Source: an uncultured Schwartzia sp. (GTDB lineage Bacteria; Bacillota; Negativicutes; Selenomonadales; Selenomonadaceae). Taken from it: a stretch of 6,799 nucleotides of DNA. The notes beneath the pieces are model-generated. The model was not told the origin of the DNA, ran no database searches, and worked only from the letters and a program-made list of their open reading frames with translations. Positions 1 to 5,940 of the stretch are shown in pieces. The stretch spans positions 1 through 6,799 of the forward strand of contig CAJPUA010000051.1 in NCBI GenBank assembly GCA_905373705.1. Direction: 5' to 3'. Position 1 is the first letter of the stretch. The number at the start of each line of letters is the position of its first letter. Position numbers and translations under genes: made by a program.

Positions 1-534
1 TATCTCCAGATCTGTTCCAATCTTCAGCCATTGACGATCCTTCGTTACGCCGGGACGATTTTCAACCCGCGCCTTGGCTTTTCCCACCAAACGATTAATT
101 AACGACGATTTGCCTACATTGGGAATCCCCACAATCATCGCCCGAGCTGCCCGCGGGCGACCGTTTCTTCGCACAAAGCGTTCCCGGCGCGTACGAGCCA
201 GCTCCTCGGTCTGCCGCACCAAACGCCGAATCCCACGCCCCGACATGACGCTTAAAGGAATTGCCGGTATATTCTGCTTTTGAAAATACATCTCCCAGCG
301 ATGCGTAACCTCGGCATCAGCCAGATCAGCTTTATTGAGGGCAATGATCCGTGGCTTACCCCCGATAATTTCCCGTAACAACGGATTCGCACTGCTATAC
401 GGGATACGCGCATCTAACAGCTCAATTACTACATCGACAATTTTCAGATGTTCCTTAATTAGGCGACGCGTTTTCTGCATATGCCCCGGAAACCATTGTA
501 CCGGTACAACTTCTCTATTTCTGTCTATTTCCAT
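1..534 (-). CDS. rbgA: Ribosome biogenesis GTPase RbgA/YlqF, N-terminal part (3' end outside the window)
   Basis: This is a circularly permuted GTPase that acts in late 50S subunit assembly in the cytoplasm. Read from the ATG at 534, 178 codons stay open to the window edge. The G motifs appear in the permuted order: the family N-terminal signature WFPGHMQKT (residues 14-22), DARIPYSS (41-48), G4 NKAD (67-70), a G5-like SVMSGRG (95-101), the G1 P-loop GIPNVGKSS (136-144) and the switch-I region RPGVTKD (160-166). The G3 DTPG motif and the C-terminal RNA-binding domain, about 100 residues, must lie beyond base 1. The start is well fixed: an in-frame TAG lies at 553-555, this is the only ATG after it, and an AGGA-like ribosome-binding site (GGACAGGAA) precedes it. 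The gene is divergent from the chemoreceptor. Sequence and motif order leave little doubt about the family; the assignment to RbgA rather than another YlqF/YawG GTPase rests on the N-terminal signature. Confidence 0.95.
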   Translation of the reverse strand, partial: MEIDRNREVVPVQWFPGHMQKTRRLIKEHLKIVDVVIELLDARIPYSSANPLLREIIGGKPRIIALNKADLADAEVTHRWEMYFQKQNIPAIPLSVMSGRGIRRLVRQTEELARTRRERFVRRNGRPRAARAMIVGIPNVGKSSLINRLVGKAKARVENRPGVTKDRQWLKIGTDLEI

Positions 535-674
535 CGTGTTCCTGTCCGTTTCCTACGCTTGCTTTGTTTTAGTTCCACAAGATAACAGCAAAACTGCTTT
601 GCCTGTTTGTATTCGATATCACATCGATCTTTCCCTGCTTTAAGCGGCAAAATGATTAGCAGATACGCTAAGTT

Positions 675-702
675 ATTATGTTTCACGCCGTATCTTGGTA
701 AA
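675..702 (-). promoter_or_regulatory. Candidate sigma-A promoter for rbgA
   Basis: On the minus strand TTTACC (702-697) and CATAAT (680-675) are separated by 16 nt. They match the -35 and -10 consensus moderately. Transcription would start near 668 and leave a leader of about 130 nt before the rbgA ATG. I saw no convincing structured leader element there. This is a motif call only, and rbgA could also be read from another promoter in this AT-rich stretch. Confidence 0.3.
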
Positions 703-754
703 GTTGCATGAAAAGCTCTCTAGTTCAATATACCTAAAAAATGACAAAACGTCG

Positions 755-783
755 TAAAAAATTGCACAAAAAAAGACCGATAT
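755..783 (+). promoter_or_regulatory. Candidate sigma-D (sigma-28, motility) promoter
   Basis: CCGATAT (777-783) is an exact match to the -10 element of Bacillus sigma-D (flagellar/chemotaxis) promoters. TAAA at 755-758 would be the -35 element, but its spacing of 18 nt to CCGATAT is about two longer than usual. At canonical spacing AAAA (757-760) would have to serve instead. Sigma-D commonly drives chemoreceptor genes, so the position before an MCP gene supports the call. It overlaps the sigma-A candidate. Confidence 0.4.
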
Positions 784-791
784 GCTATACT
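762..791 (+). promoter_or_regulatory. Candidate extended -10 sigma-A promoter for the chemoreceptor gene
   Basis: TTGCAC (762-767) is followed after 18 nt by TATACT (786-791). The -10 hexamer is preceded by TG at 783-784, which makes an extended -10 element. The start of transcription would be near 798, giving a leader of about 175 nt. An inverted repeat, ACCGA (776-780) and TCGGT (797-801), brackets the -10 and could be an operator. The -35 match is weak beyond its TTG. Confidence 0.45.
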
Positions 792-819
792 TAAAGTCGG
801 TGCCTATGAGTGATAATGA

Positions 820-847
820 ATATCTATACAGCTAATCATATCTATAC
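820..847 (+). repeat. Perfect 10-bp direct repeat in the chemoreceptor leader
   Basis: ATATCTATAC occurs at 820-829 and again at 838-847, a period of 18 bp. A near copy, ATATGCTATAC, lies at 780-790 and contains the candidate -10 hexamer. In AT-rich DNA such repeats can arise by chance, so a regulatory role is only a possibility. Confidence 0.5.
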
Positions 848-888
848 CGCCTTTTGAAGAAATAGCAATATTGTTTTTTGATATCGTC

Positions 889-921
889 GCCCAATCACTG
901 AATTTCGCCAGCCCAATAACT
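889..921 (+). repeat. 11-bp direct repeat with one mismatch, two helical turns apart
   Basis: GCCCAATCACT (889-899) and GCCCAATAACT (911-921) differ at one base and start 22 bp apart, so they face the same side of the helix. They lie between the candidate promoters and the ribosome-binding site of the chemoreceptor gene. They could be paired binding sites for a regulator or belong to RNA structure. No known operator is recognised. Confidence 0.4.
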
Positions 922-956
922 TATCGCGCATATATGATATGAATAGTAACGAAAAC

Positions 957-964
957 AAGGAGGA
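957..964 (+). promoter_or_regulatory. Ribosome-binding site of the chemoreceptor gene
   Basis: AAGGAGGA lies 9 nt before the ATG at 974. It is a near-perfect Shine-Dalgarno sequence and fixes the start of the H-NOX domain at MKGT, the usual H-NOX N-terminus. Confidence 0.9.
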
Positions 965-973
965 TTTTTAAGA

Positions 974-2767
974 ATGAAGGGAACGGTTGTAGCTACTTGG
1001 ATTCAAACGGCAAAAACGCTCTGGGGAGAAACAACGGTAAGTGCGGCTATGGAGAAAAATCGTTGGGAGCCGACTCGTATCTTTTTGCCGCTGGAGGATA
1101 TCGAGGATTCAGCCGTTGATAAATTCATGGACATTTTGAGCCGTGATCTAAATACCACGAAAGCCAAGCTCTGGTACGAGATTGGACGAGATAACGTTCG
1201 TACCTTTTCTAAGGCGTATCCAGCATTTTTCAAGGAAAAAACGCTTTATACCTTTTTAGCCTCCATGTACGACGTCCATGTAGAAGTCGTAAAAATGGTC
1301 AGCGGGGCCAAGCCGCCGATTCTGACCATGCAGCCCATTTCTACCTATGACGCTATATTTTCCTACGATTCTCCCCGCGGCATGGTCGATTATCTTCGCG
1401 GTCTGCTTCAGGGCGCTATCGAATTTTTCCAAGAACGGCTTTCCGTTAAGGTTTTAGAAGAATCGCCCGGACACTTAAAGCTCAAGCTTCATTTTGCCAC
1501 GCCAATCCGGCAGGAACGCGACTTTCCACTGAATCGCTGTCTTGGTTTCGCAGGGACGTTATCCCGAAAAATCAGTCTCTTGGTTTTTGTTATTACCCTC
1601 ATTCCGGCGCTTCTCTTTTTCTTCTGGGAAACCTCCTGGAAATTTTTCATTTTTCCCGTTATCAGCGGTATTTCCGTCTGGTTGTTTTCTTCGATACTTC
1701 TGCGCCCGATGGCAGCGCTTCGTGATAACGTCAGGAGCCTTTTAAAGCATGAATATTATACGGACGTCGCCTTACGCTCCGACGATGAATTTGAGGAATT
1801 AGCCTCTTCCATTCAAGCTTATAAAAAAGGCGTAAAAGCTGATTTCACCGGTTTTCGTGGTACCGGCGATGAATTAATACAGTATGGTTCAAACTTCAAC
1901 GACCTGGCGGAAAAGATGGGCGATACTTCTCAAAACATCGTAAACGTCATCAACGAAGTAGCCGTCGGCGCTACGCACGGCGCCGAAAATACCAGCGCCG
2001 TTGCCAGCTTCCTGCATAAAAATATGAGCGCGCTGGAAGTTGTAGTACAAAATCAAATAAAAAATAATGATCATCTGCTGCAAGCCGTGGACAATATTGA
2101 TAAAGGATTTGGGAATGTACAAAATTCCAGTGAGAATCTGAATAAGACAATGGAAAAATTTTCGGTTGTTCGGGAGACGGTAGAAGCGCTCCGCAACGAA
2201 ACGGAAAAAATTCGCTCCATCACCGGCGTAGTCACACAGATCGCGGCGCAAACAAACCTGCTCGCGTTAAACGCGGCCATTGAGGCGGCCCGAGCGGGCG
2301 AACAGGGACGTGGGTTCGCGGTCGTCGCTGAAGAAATCCGTACGCTGGCAGAACAATCAAAACAACAGGCGGAGGTCATTTCCTCCGATATTGACAATAT
2401 CGCCCAAATCATCGGCGAAGTAACCTCGTCCGTTGATGTCGAACACCAGTCGCTGGGACAAGAAAGCCAGCAGCTTAAAGAAGTTGTCAGCAGTAATGTT
2501 GAGTATATCAGTAATATTCGTGATGTTTCCGCGAGCATCGGTTCAATTATCGCTTCCTTACAGGAAGAAATGAACGCGATGAACCAAGTATTCGGTAAAG
2601 TAGAGTCTATTGCCGCGATGTCGCAGGAAAATTCCGCTTCCGCCGAAGAAGTTAACGCCACGGTGCAAGTACATAACGAAAAACTGCAGGATATGATGGA
2701 GAAAATTGGAAGCTTCAAGGAGATTTCTGTACGTTTTTCCAAAGAACTGGGGCGATATAAAATATAA
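974..2767 (+). CDS. H-NOX haem sensor fused to a methyl-accepting chemotaxis protein (Tar4-like)
   Basis: This is a predicted membrane chemoreceptor that senses O2 or NO through haem and signals to CheA/CheW. Residues 1-175 form an H-NOX domain whose numbering matches Thermoanaerobacter H-NOX without gaps at the key sites: proximal ligand His102, propionate motif Tyr131-Ser133-Arg135, distal Trp9, Asn74 and Tyr140, plus Pro115 and Leu144. Two hydrophobic helices (about 200-218 and 223-243) form a hairpin with a very short outer loop, so both H-NOX and signalling parts are cytoplasmic. A HAMP domain follows (about 244-290; Pro245, DEFEEL at 271-276). The rest is the MCP coiled coil, with the CheA/CheW-binding tip at 426-462 (NAAIEAARAGEQGRGF) and a textbook methylation site at Glu558/Glu559 (SASAEEVNAT). 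There is no C-terminal NWETF-type CheR pentapeptide; the protein ends ELGRYKI. It stands alone, with its own promoter and terminator. The domain assignment is firm; the ligand is inferred. Confidence 0.96.
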   Translation: MKGTVVATWIQTAKTLWGETTVSAAMEKNRWEPTRIFLPLEDIEDSAVDKFMDILSRDLNTTKAKLWYEIGRDNVRTFSKAYPAFFKEKTLYTFLASMYDVHVEVVKMVSGAKPPILTMQPISTYDAIFSYDSPRGMVDYLRGLLQGAIEFFQERLSVKVLEESPGHLKLKLHFATPIRQERDFPLNRCLGFAGTLSRKISLLVFVITLIPALLFFFWETSWKFFIFPVISGISVWLFSSILLRPMAALRDNVRSLLKHEYYTDVALRSDDEFEELASSIQAYKKGVKADFTGFRGTGDELIQYGSNFNDLAEKMGDTSQNIVNVINEVAVGATHGAENTSAVASFLHKNMSALEVVVQNQIKNNDHLLQAVDNIDKGFGNVQNSSENLNKTMEKFSVVRETVEALRNETEKIRSITGVVTQIAAQTNLLALNAAIEAARAGEQGRGFAVVAEEIRTLAEQSKQQAEVISSDIDNIAQIIGEVTSSVDVEHQSLGQESQQLKEVVSSNVEYISNIRDVSASIGSIIASLQEEMNAMNQVFGKVESIAAMSQENSASAEEVNATVQVHNEKLQDMMEKIGSFKEISVRFSKELGRYKI

Positions 2768-2799
2768 AATCGCTTCTCTCTTTGCAAAGAAGCGATTTT
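2766..2799. terminator. Strong, probably bidirectional intrinsic terminator
   Basis: A perfect 12-bp stem (2766-2777 pairing with 2788-2799, core AAATCGCTTCT) encloses a 10-nt loop and starts within the stop codon of the chemoreceptor gene. On the plus strand the stem ends in TTTT and a T-rich stretch follows. On the minus strand it is followed by TTTATATTTTATAT. It would end both the chemoreceptor transcript and the leftward transcript of the small membrane protein, and perhaps of the cobamide operon. Confidence 0.88.
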
Positions 2800-2827
2800 C
2801 ATTGGATTTTATTCTTTTTCCCGCTCG

Positions 2828-3013
2828 TCAGCGATTCCTTGATTGTTCGCTTAAGCGTACCAACAAATTGGTAAGGCGTTCGTTCTCAATACTTAGCTCA
2901 ATATTTTCGGTGTTAAGTTTTGCCATCACGCTGTCCTGATATAAAATAACCCCGCATAACAAGAGGCAGACAACGATCAGGAGCAGGATTACGAAATCTT
3001 TTCTGATACCCAC
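2828..3013 (-). CDS. Small single-pass membrane protein with a coiled-coil tail, unknown function
   Basis: I do not recognise a specific family. The 61-residue product has a short basic N-terminus, one strongly hydrophobic helix (about residues 7-25) and then a polar, Leu/Ile-spaced segment (about 29-58, with L33, I38, L40, I42, L47, L50, L51, L54) that looks like a coiled coil. This layout resembles FtsB/DivIC-like septum proteins or membrane-anchored leucine-zipper peptides, but no diagnostic motif supports such a name. The start is GTG at 3013, chosen because GGGGAGGAGG lies 11 nt upstream and the reading frame has no ATG, GTG or TTG further upstream before a stop. The gene follows cobD by 195 nt, is on the same strand and ends 28 nt before the shared terminator hairpin. 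A sigma-H-like box at 3077-3105 may drive it. The ribosome-binding site and clear membrane-plus-coil pattern favour a real gene. Confidence 0.7.
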   Translation of the reverse strand: MGIRKDFVILLLIVVCLLLCGVILYQDSVMAKLNTENIELSIENERLTNLLVRLSEQSRNR

Positions 3014-3066
3014 CGACCTTCGTTCCTCCTCCCCATGCCGCAGAACATTGTGACGGCAACGTCCTT

Positions 3067-3183
3067 TTAATAATAAAATTTCGCTATTTTCCTGAAAAAT
3101 CCTGCCTGAACTTTGTATTCTACAGTTTCCGTATCTATACGATTGCTATTTGCTGTCTCTTCTTTGAACGGCGCGACAATCAT
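3067..3183 (-). CDS. Possible 38-residue small ORF between cobD and the small membrane protein
   Basis: An ATG at 3183 opens 38 codons to a TAA at 3067-3069. The product begins MIVAPFKEE and ends in a basic, aromatic tail (FFRKIAKFYY). It resembles no family I know. There is no Shine-Dalgarno sequence before the ATG, and the sigma-H-like box lies inside the frame, so this may be chance. It is listed because the 195-nt gap otherwise has no gene and the residue composition is not obviously random. Confidence 0.15.
   Translation of the reverse strand: MIVAPFKEETANSNRIDTETVEYKVQAGFFRKIAKFYY
3077..3105 (-). promoter_or_regulatory. Candidate sigma-H promoter upstream of the small membrane protein
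   Basis: On the minus strand GCAGGATTT (3105-3097), 11 nt, then AGCGAAATT (3085-3077) fits the Bacillus sigma-H pattern RNAGGAWWW-N11/12-RNNGAATWW with one mismatch (GAAA for GAAT). Transcription would start near 3070, about 55 nt before the GTG start. Sigma-H controls early sporulation and stationary-phase genes. This is a motif match only. Confidence 0.35.
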
Positions 3184-3208
3184 ATAAAATTGAATTATAT
3201 CGTATTAT

Positions 3209-4285
3209 TTATGTTGCTATACATTCACCCAAGGAAACCACCATCTTTCGGTTATCTTCCCGAGAACGTACCGCGACCCGCAGATAATGGCCGTCCAGCC
3301 CGGGGTAATTGGCGCAATCACGTAGCAAAATACCGCGTTGCCGCATTTTTTCGCAAACCTGTCCCGAAGTCGGCAAAGATTCGTCTAAACGAAGCAAAAT
3401 GAAGTTTACCGATGGGAAAAATACAGCTATGCCGGGCAAATCGGCCAGCGAATCGGCCAGCTCGTTTTTCTCCCTCGCGATAAATGCTTTTGACGCCTGC
3501 TGGTACTCGTAATCCTGCAGCGCCGCCACGCCCGCTTTTTGCGCCAATAGATTCACATTCCACGGATCTTTATTTTCTTCTAAACGCCGAACCATAGACG
3601 ACGCTGCGGCGGCAAACCCCAACCGCAAACCAGGGATGGCATAAAATTTCGTCAATGAACGAATGACCAGCAAATTATCCAGCTGAGAAACGAACGGCTG
3701 CATCGTATGTGTTTTTTCGTCCCGGCAAAAATCTAAAAAGGATTCGTCGACAATGACCATTGTCGATATTTTTTTTGCCTCTTCAACCAGACGAGTCATT
3801 TCCTGCATAGTCAGAAGTTTTCCCGTTGGATTGTTGGGATTGCCCAAGATTACGCAATCGTGCCCCGGCAGAGCCTCAAGTAAAGAATCAATCGTAACGG
3901 CAAAAGAATGATCCGCTGAAAGCGGATAATAATCGATTTTCCCCCCTGCCGACAGGGCTGCCCGTTCATATTCGCTGAATGAAGGAATGGGAAGAAGCAC
4001 TCTCGCCGGGCGGACAGCGTGAAAAAAAACATAAAAAAGCTCGGCGGCGCCATTTCCCAGTACGATTTCTTCTTGCGGCAGACCATAATAATCGGCGATC
4101 GCCTGCTTTAATTCCTGTCCGGATGAATCAGGGTAATGAATAATCTGCGGTATCGTTTTCTCAATCGCTCGCCGGACTTTTTCTGAAAGGCCCAAGGGGT
4201 TGATATTGGCGCTGAAATCGAGCCATTCCTTCCCTGCCGGATTGACCGCGTAGATATTGCCGCCGTGAAGAAACCGTTCGTTCAC
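3209..4285 (-). CDS. cobD: L-threonine-O-3-phosphate decarboxylase CobD
   Basis: This PLP-dependent, aminotransferase-fold enzyme decarboxylates L-threonine phosphate to (R)-1-aminopropan-2-yl phosphate, the linker of the cobamide nucleotide loop. The 358 residues match the usual family length. Visible features are the N-terminal HGGNIY (7-12), DFSANINPLG (23-32), the PLP-phosphate region GNGAAEL (77-83), NPNNPTG (149-155), Asp180 of VIVDES, the Schiff-base Lys213 in SLTKFYAIPGLRLG, and the C-terminal substrate-binding LRVAVR (335-340). It belongs to the HisC/CobD branch. CobD is preferred over histidinol-phosphate aminotransferase because of the HGGN start and the cobamide neighbours. The start is GTG at 4285, directly after the TAG of the pduX-like gene, with AAAGGA 9 nt upstream, so translation is probably coupled. 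Specificity for threonine phosphate over serine phosphate (norcobamides) cannot be read from sequence alone. Confidence 0.92.
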   Translation of the reverse strand: MNERFLHGGNIYAVNPAGKEWLDFSANINPLGLSEKVRRAIEKTIPQIIHYPDSSGQELKQAIADYYGLPQEEIVLGNGAAELFYVFFHAVRPARVLLPIPSFSEYERAALSAGGKIDYYPLSADHSFAVTIDSLLEALPGHDCVILGNPNNPTGKLLTMQEMTRLVEEAKKISTMVIVDESFLDFCRDEKTHTMQPFVSQLDNLLVIRSLTKFYAIPGLRLGFAAAASSMVRRLEENKDPWNVNLLAQKAGVAALQDYEYQQASKAFIAREKNELADSLADLPGIAVFFPSVNFILLRLDESLPTSGQVCEKMRQRGILLRDCANYPGLDGHYLRVAVRSREDNRKMVVSLGECIAT

Positions 4286-5155
4286 CTACTCACTTCCTTT
4301 TTTATACGAATACCCGCCGGAAATAAGTTCGACGCTTTGCAGATATTTGAGATGCGGATAGCGGGACGCGAGGCGGAACGCCTGCTCTTTAACAAAATCG
4401 TCCGCGGCGTCCGGGGAAAACAGCACGCCGGATATTGTCCCGCTATGCGCCGTATTGATCCCTAAGGCGCCCATTTCCCGCACAATCTCAATCATATCTT
4501 CCAGATCCCGTTTCGGCAGAATCGACTGGTTCGCTAAGGCGCTTTGCGTAGCGGCCTCGGCGATGGCTTCTGCATTAGCCGCATCGCTTAAAAGCTCCAG
4601 CGCCGCCGATGTTTGCGCTTCGTTTTCCCGGCTTAGCCGATCTAAATCCCCACGCTGGTGAAATTCCAGCGTATTTATCGCCCCTCCGGCGTCAAAAACA
4701 GCAATCTTAAGTGGAGGAAATATCCCCAGACTCTCCTGACATTCCCCGGTCATGTGATTAAGGCGGACAATTCCCGGAAAAAAAACGCCGTCCGTCGGTT
4801 CAATCCCTGCCGCGATACGCGAAACCTCCGCCGCCGTTAACGATCGCTCTAAGGTCACCGCAACCGCAAAACAGACTGCGGCGATATCGGCGCTGCTGGA
4901 GGCCATTCCCTTACCGATGGGGAGCTCTGAGGTCAATATCATGTCGTAAGGGAAATCCGTTTCTCCCAGATAGTGAAGGATCCGTTGGAGCGCCGTATGC
5001 GATTTGGCGCCAAAACCTTGCCGCCGCCCGGTTCCTTTCGACACTGTTATCGTAGTATATAAATTGATGGGACAAGTAACTAAAAAAGGGACGCCGTTTT
5101 TCGTTCCCTGGACGAGTTCGCCGCAGGAGCCGGGGACCTTTATTTCAATTTCCAT
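4286..5155 (-). CDS. pduX: PduX-like GHMP kinase, probable L-threonine kinase
   Basis: This GHMP-superfamily kinase is predicted to phosphorylate L-threonine with ATP, supplying L-threonine phosphate to CobD next door. The 289-residue length fits PduX. The N-terminal VPGSCGELVQG (7-17) is the PduX-type opening. The ATP-binding GHMP motif is intact at 78-91 (LPIGKGMASSSADI), a conserved Asp sits in EPTDG (119-123), and the C-terminal glycine-rich motif is at 232-245 (GINTAHSGTISGVL). There are no signal or membrane segments, so it is cytoplasmic. It starts with ATG 14 nt after the cobS stop, and GGGGGGAG fills that gap. It abuts cobD with no spacer. Other GHMP kinases (homoserine, mevalonate) are possible by fold, but the opening motif and the cobamide setting argue for threonine kinase. 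Specificity is inferred. Confidence 0.88.
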   Translation of the reverse strand: MEIEIKVPGSCGELVQGTKNGVPFLVTCPINLYTTITVSKGTGRRQGFGAKSHTALQRILHYLGETDFPYDMILTSELPIGKGMASSSADIAAVCFAVAVTLERSLTAAEVSRIAAGIEPTDGVFFPGIVRLNHMTGECQESLGIFPPLKIAVFDAGGAINTLEFHQRGDLDRLSRENEAQTSAALELLSDAANAEAIAEAATQSALANQSILPKRDLEDMIEIVREMGALGINTAHSGTISGVLFSPDAADDFVKEQAFRLASRYPHLKYLQSVELISGGYSYKKGSE

Positions 5156-5169
5156 ATTTCTCCCCCCGC

Positions 5170-5940
5170 TTACCGAAGAACCGCCGTACTAACCAGAAAT
5201 GACAGGAGTACCAATCCTTCGTTTAAGGTCGTAATGGCCCCGTAAACATCGCCCGTCAGTCCCCCTAATTTCTTCGTGACGAAGTTAGCGAAAAACGCGG
5301 TAAAGAGAATACTGACTACTAACGCAGCCACGGCGGGAAGACCAAACGGCAGAATGAGAAGTAATGTTATAACGACGGCGCAAACTACCGTCCGCGCATC
5401 GGTGTATTTTGCGAAGGCTTTTCCCATTCCTTCTTCACGAGCGTAAGGATAGAGCGCTATCGCCCCGGTCATCATCAGTCGGGCGATGATCGGCATGACA
5501 AAGAACGCCGGAAGCAAAAAGACGGGCTCGACAAATAAGTCGAGCAAAAGACCCCATTCTAAAATCATGAGAACGACGAAACCCAAAACACCGTTGGAAC
5601 CGACGCGGCTATCCTTCATGATCTCCAACATTTTCTCTCGGCTGCGCCCGGAAAAAACACCGTCCATCGTATCCATAAAACCGTCGCAGTGAAGCCCTCC
5701 CGTCAAAAGCGGCGGTAAAATGAGCAAAACGGCGGAAATGGTATGCGGCGGCAAAATAATTCCCTTCGAAGGCAGGAAAATTAAAAATACATACGCCGCC
5801 GCCGCGTAAATCATCCCCAAAACCGCTCCGATCAGGGGGAAAAATTTTACACTGCGGCCAAAATCTTCCTCCGTCCAATGATCCTGACGGATGATCGAGA
5901 GACGCGTCAGGAACTGCAAACCGATGAAAAACGCTCTCAT
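5170..5940 (-). CDS. cobS: Adenosylcobinamide-GDP ribazoletransferase (cobalamin synthase) CobS
   Basis: This integral membrane enzyme joins adenosylcobinamide-GDP to alpha-ribazole or its phosphate in the last assembly step of cobamides. The 256 residues match the family. Conserved blocks, counted from the ATG at 5940, are GGLHCDGFMDTMDG (81-94), the acidic motif thought to bind metal and substrate, MKDSRVGSNGV (108-118) and the C-terminal GGLTGDVYGA (226-235). Several hydrophobic segments span the chain (about 35-56, 65-80, 117-135, 138-160, 183-220, 240-255). An ATG 15 nt further upstream (5955) is in frame but lacks a ribosome-binding site. The ATG at 5940 has GGAGGGG 6 nt before it, gives the usual MRAFFIGLQFLTRL opening and overlaps the cbiB stop as ATGA, so I chose it. 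The lower ligand actually used is not predictable here. Confidence 0.95.
   Translation of the reverse strand: MRAFFIGLQFLTRLSIIRQDHWTEEDFGRSVKFFPLIGAVLGMIYAAAAYVFLIFLPSKGIILPPHTISAVLLILPPLLTGGLHCDGFMDTMDGVFSGRSREKMLEIMKDSRVGSNGVLGFVVLMILEWGLLLDLFVEPVFLLPAFFVMPIIARLMMTGAIALYPYAREEGMGKAFAKYTDARTVVCAVVITLLLILPFGLPAVAALVVSILFTAFFANFVTKKLGGLTGDVYGAITTLNEGLVLLSFLVSTAVLR

Larger units (their letters stand above)
535..973. other. Divergent intergenic region between rbgA and the chemoreceptor
   Basis: About 440 bp contain no ORF with credible start, ribosome-binding site and family features on either strand. The stretch is AT-rich, especially at 640-870. It holds a candidate leftward promoter (675-702), overlapping rightward promoters (755-791), two pairs of direct repeats (820-829/838-847 and 889-899/911-921) and the chemoreceptor ribosome-binding site (957-964). 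I recognised no tRNA, riboswitch or small RNA in it. Confidence 0.7.

Noticed and set aside
335..643. A 102-codon plus-strand frame opposite the 5' part of rbgA
   Set aside because: The minus strand carries clear RbgA motifs through this region, and the plus-strand product has no recognisable domain.
798..973. A riboswitch (for example c-di-GMP) in the chemoreceptor leader
   Set aside because: The leader is long, but I found no conserved core of a known riboswitch class, and no clear aptamer stems.
2071..2802. A 243-codon open frame on the minus strand inside the chemoreceptor gene
   Set aside because: It is antisense to the highly conserved MCP signalling domain, is Ser/Cys/Thr-rich without family features, and runs through the terminator hairpin. 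It is a codon-bias shadow.
2989..3048. A 19-codon upstream ORF overlapping the small membrane protein
   Set aside because: The spacing to the nearest purine-rich site is long (about 12 nt), the peptide has no features, and GGGGAGGAGG in this stretch is better explained as the ribosome-binding site of the downstream gene.
3181..3208. Terminator directly after cobD
   Set aside because: Only a weak, all-AT inverted repeat (ATATAA/TTATAT) is present, with no GC stem or proper T tract.
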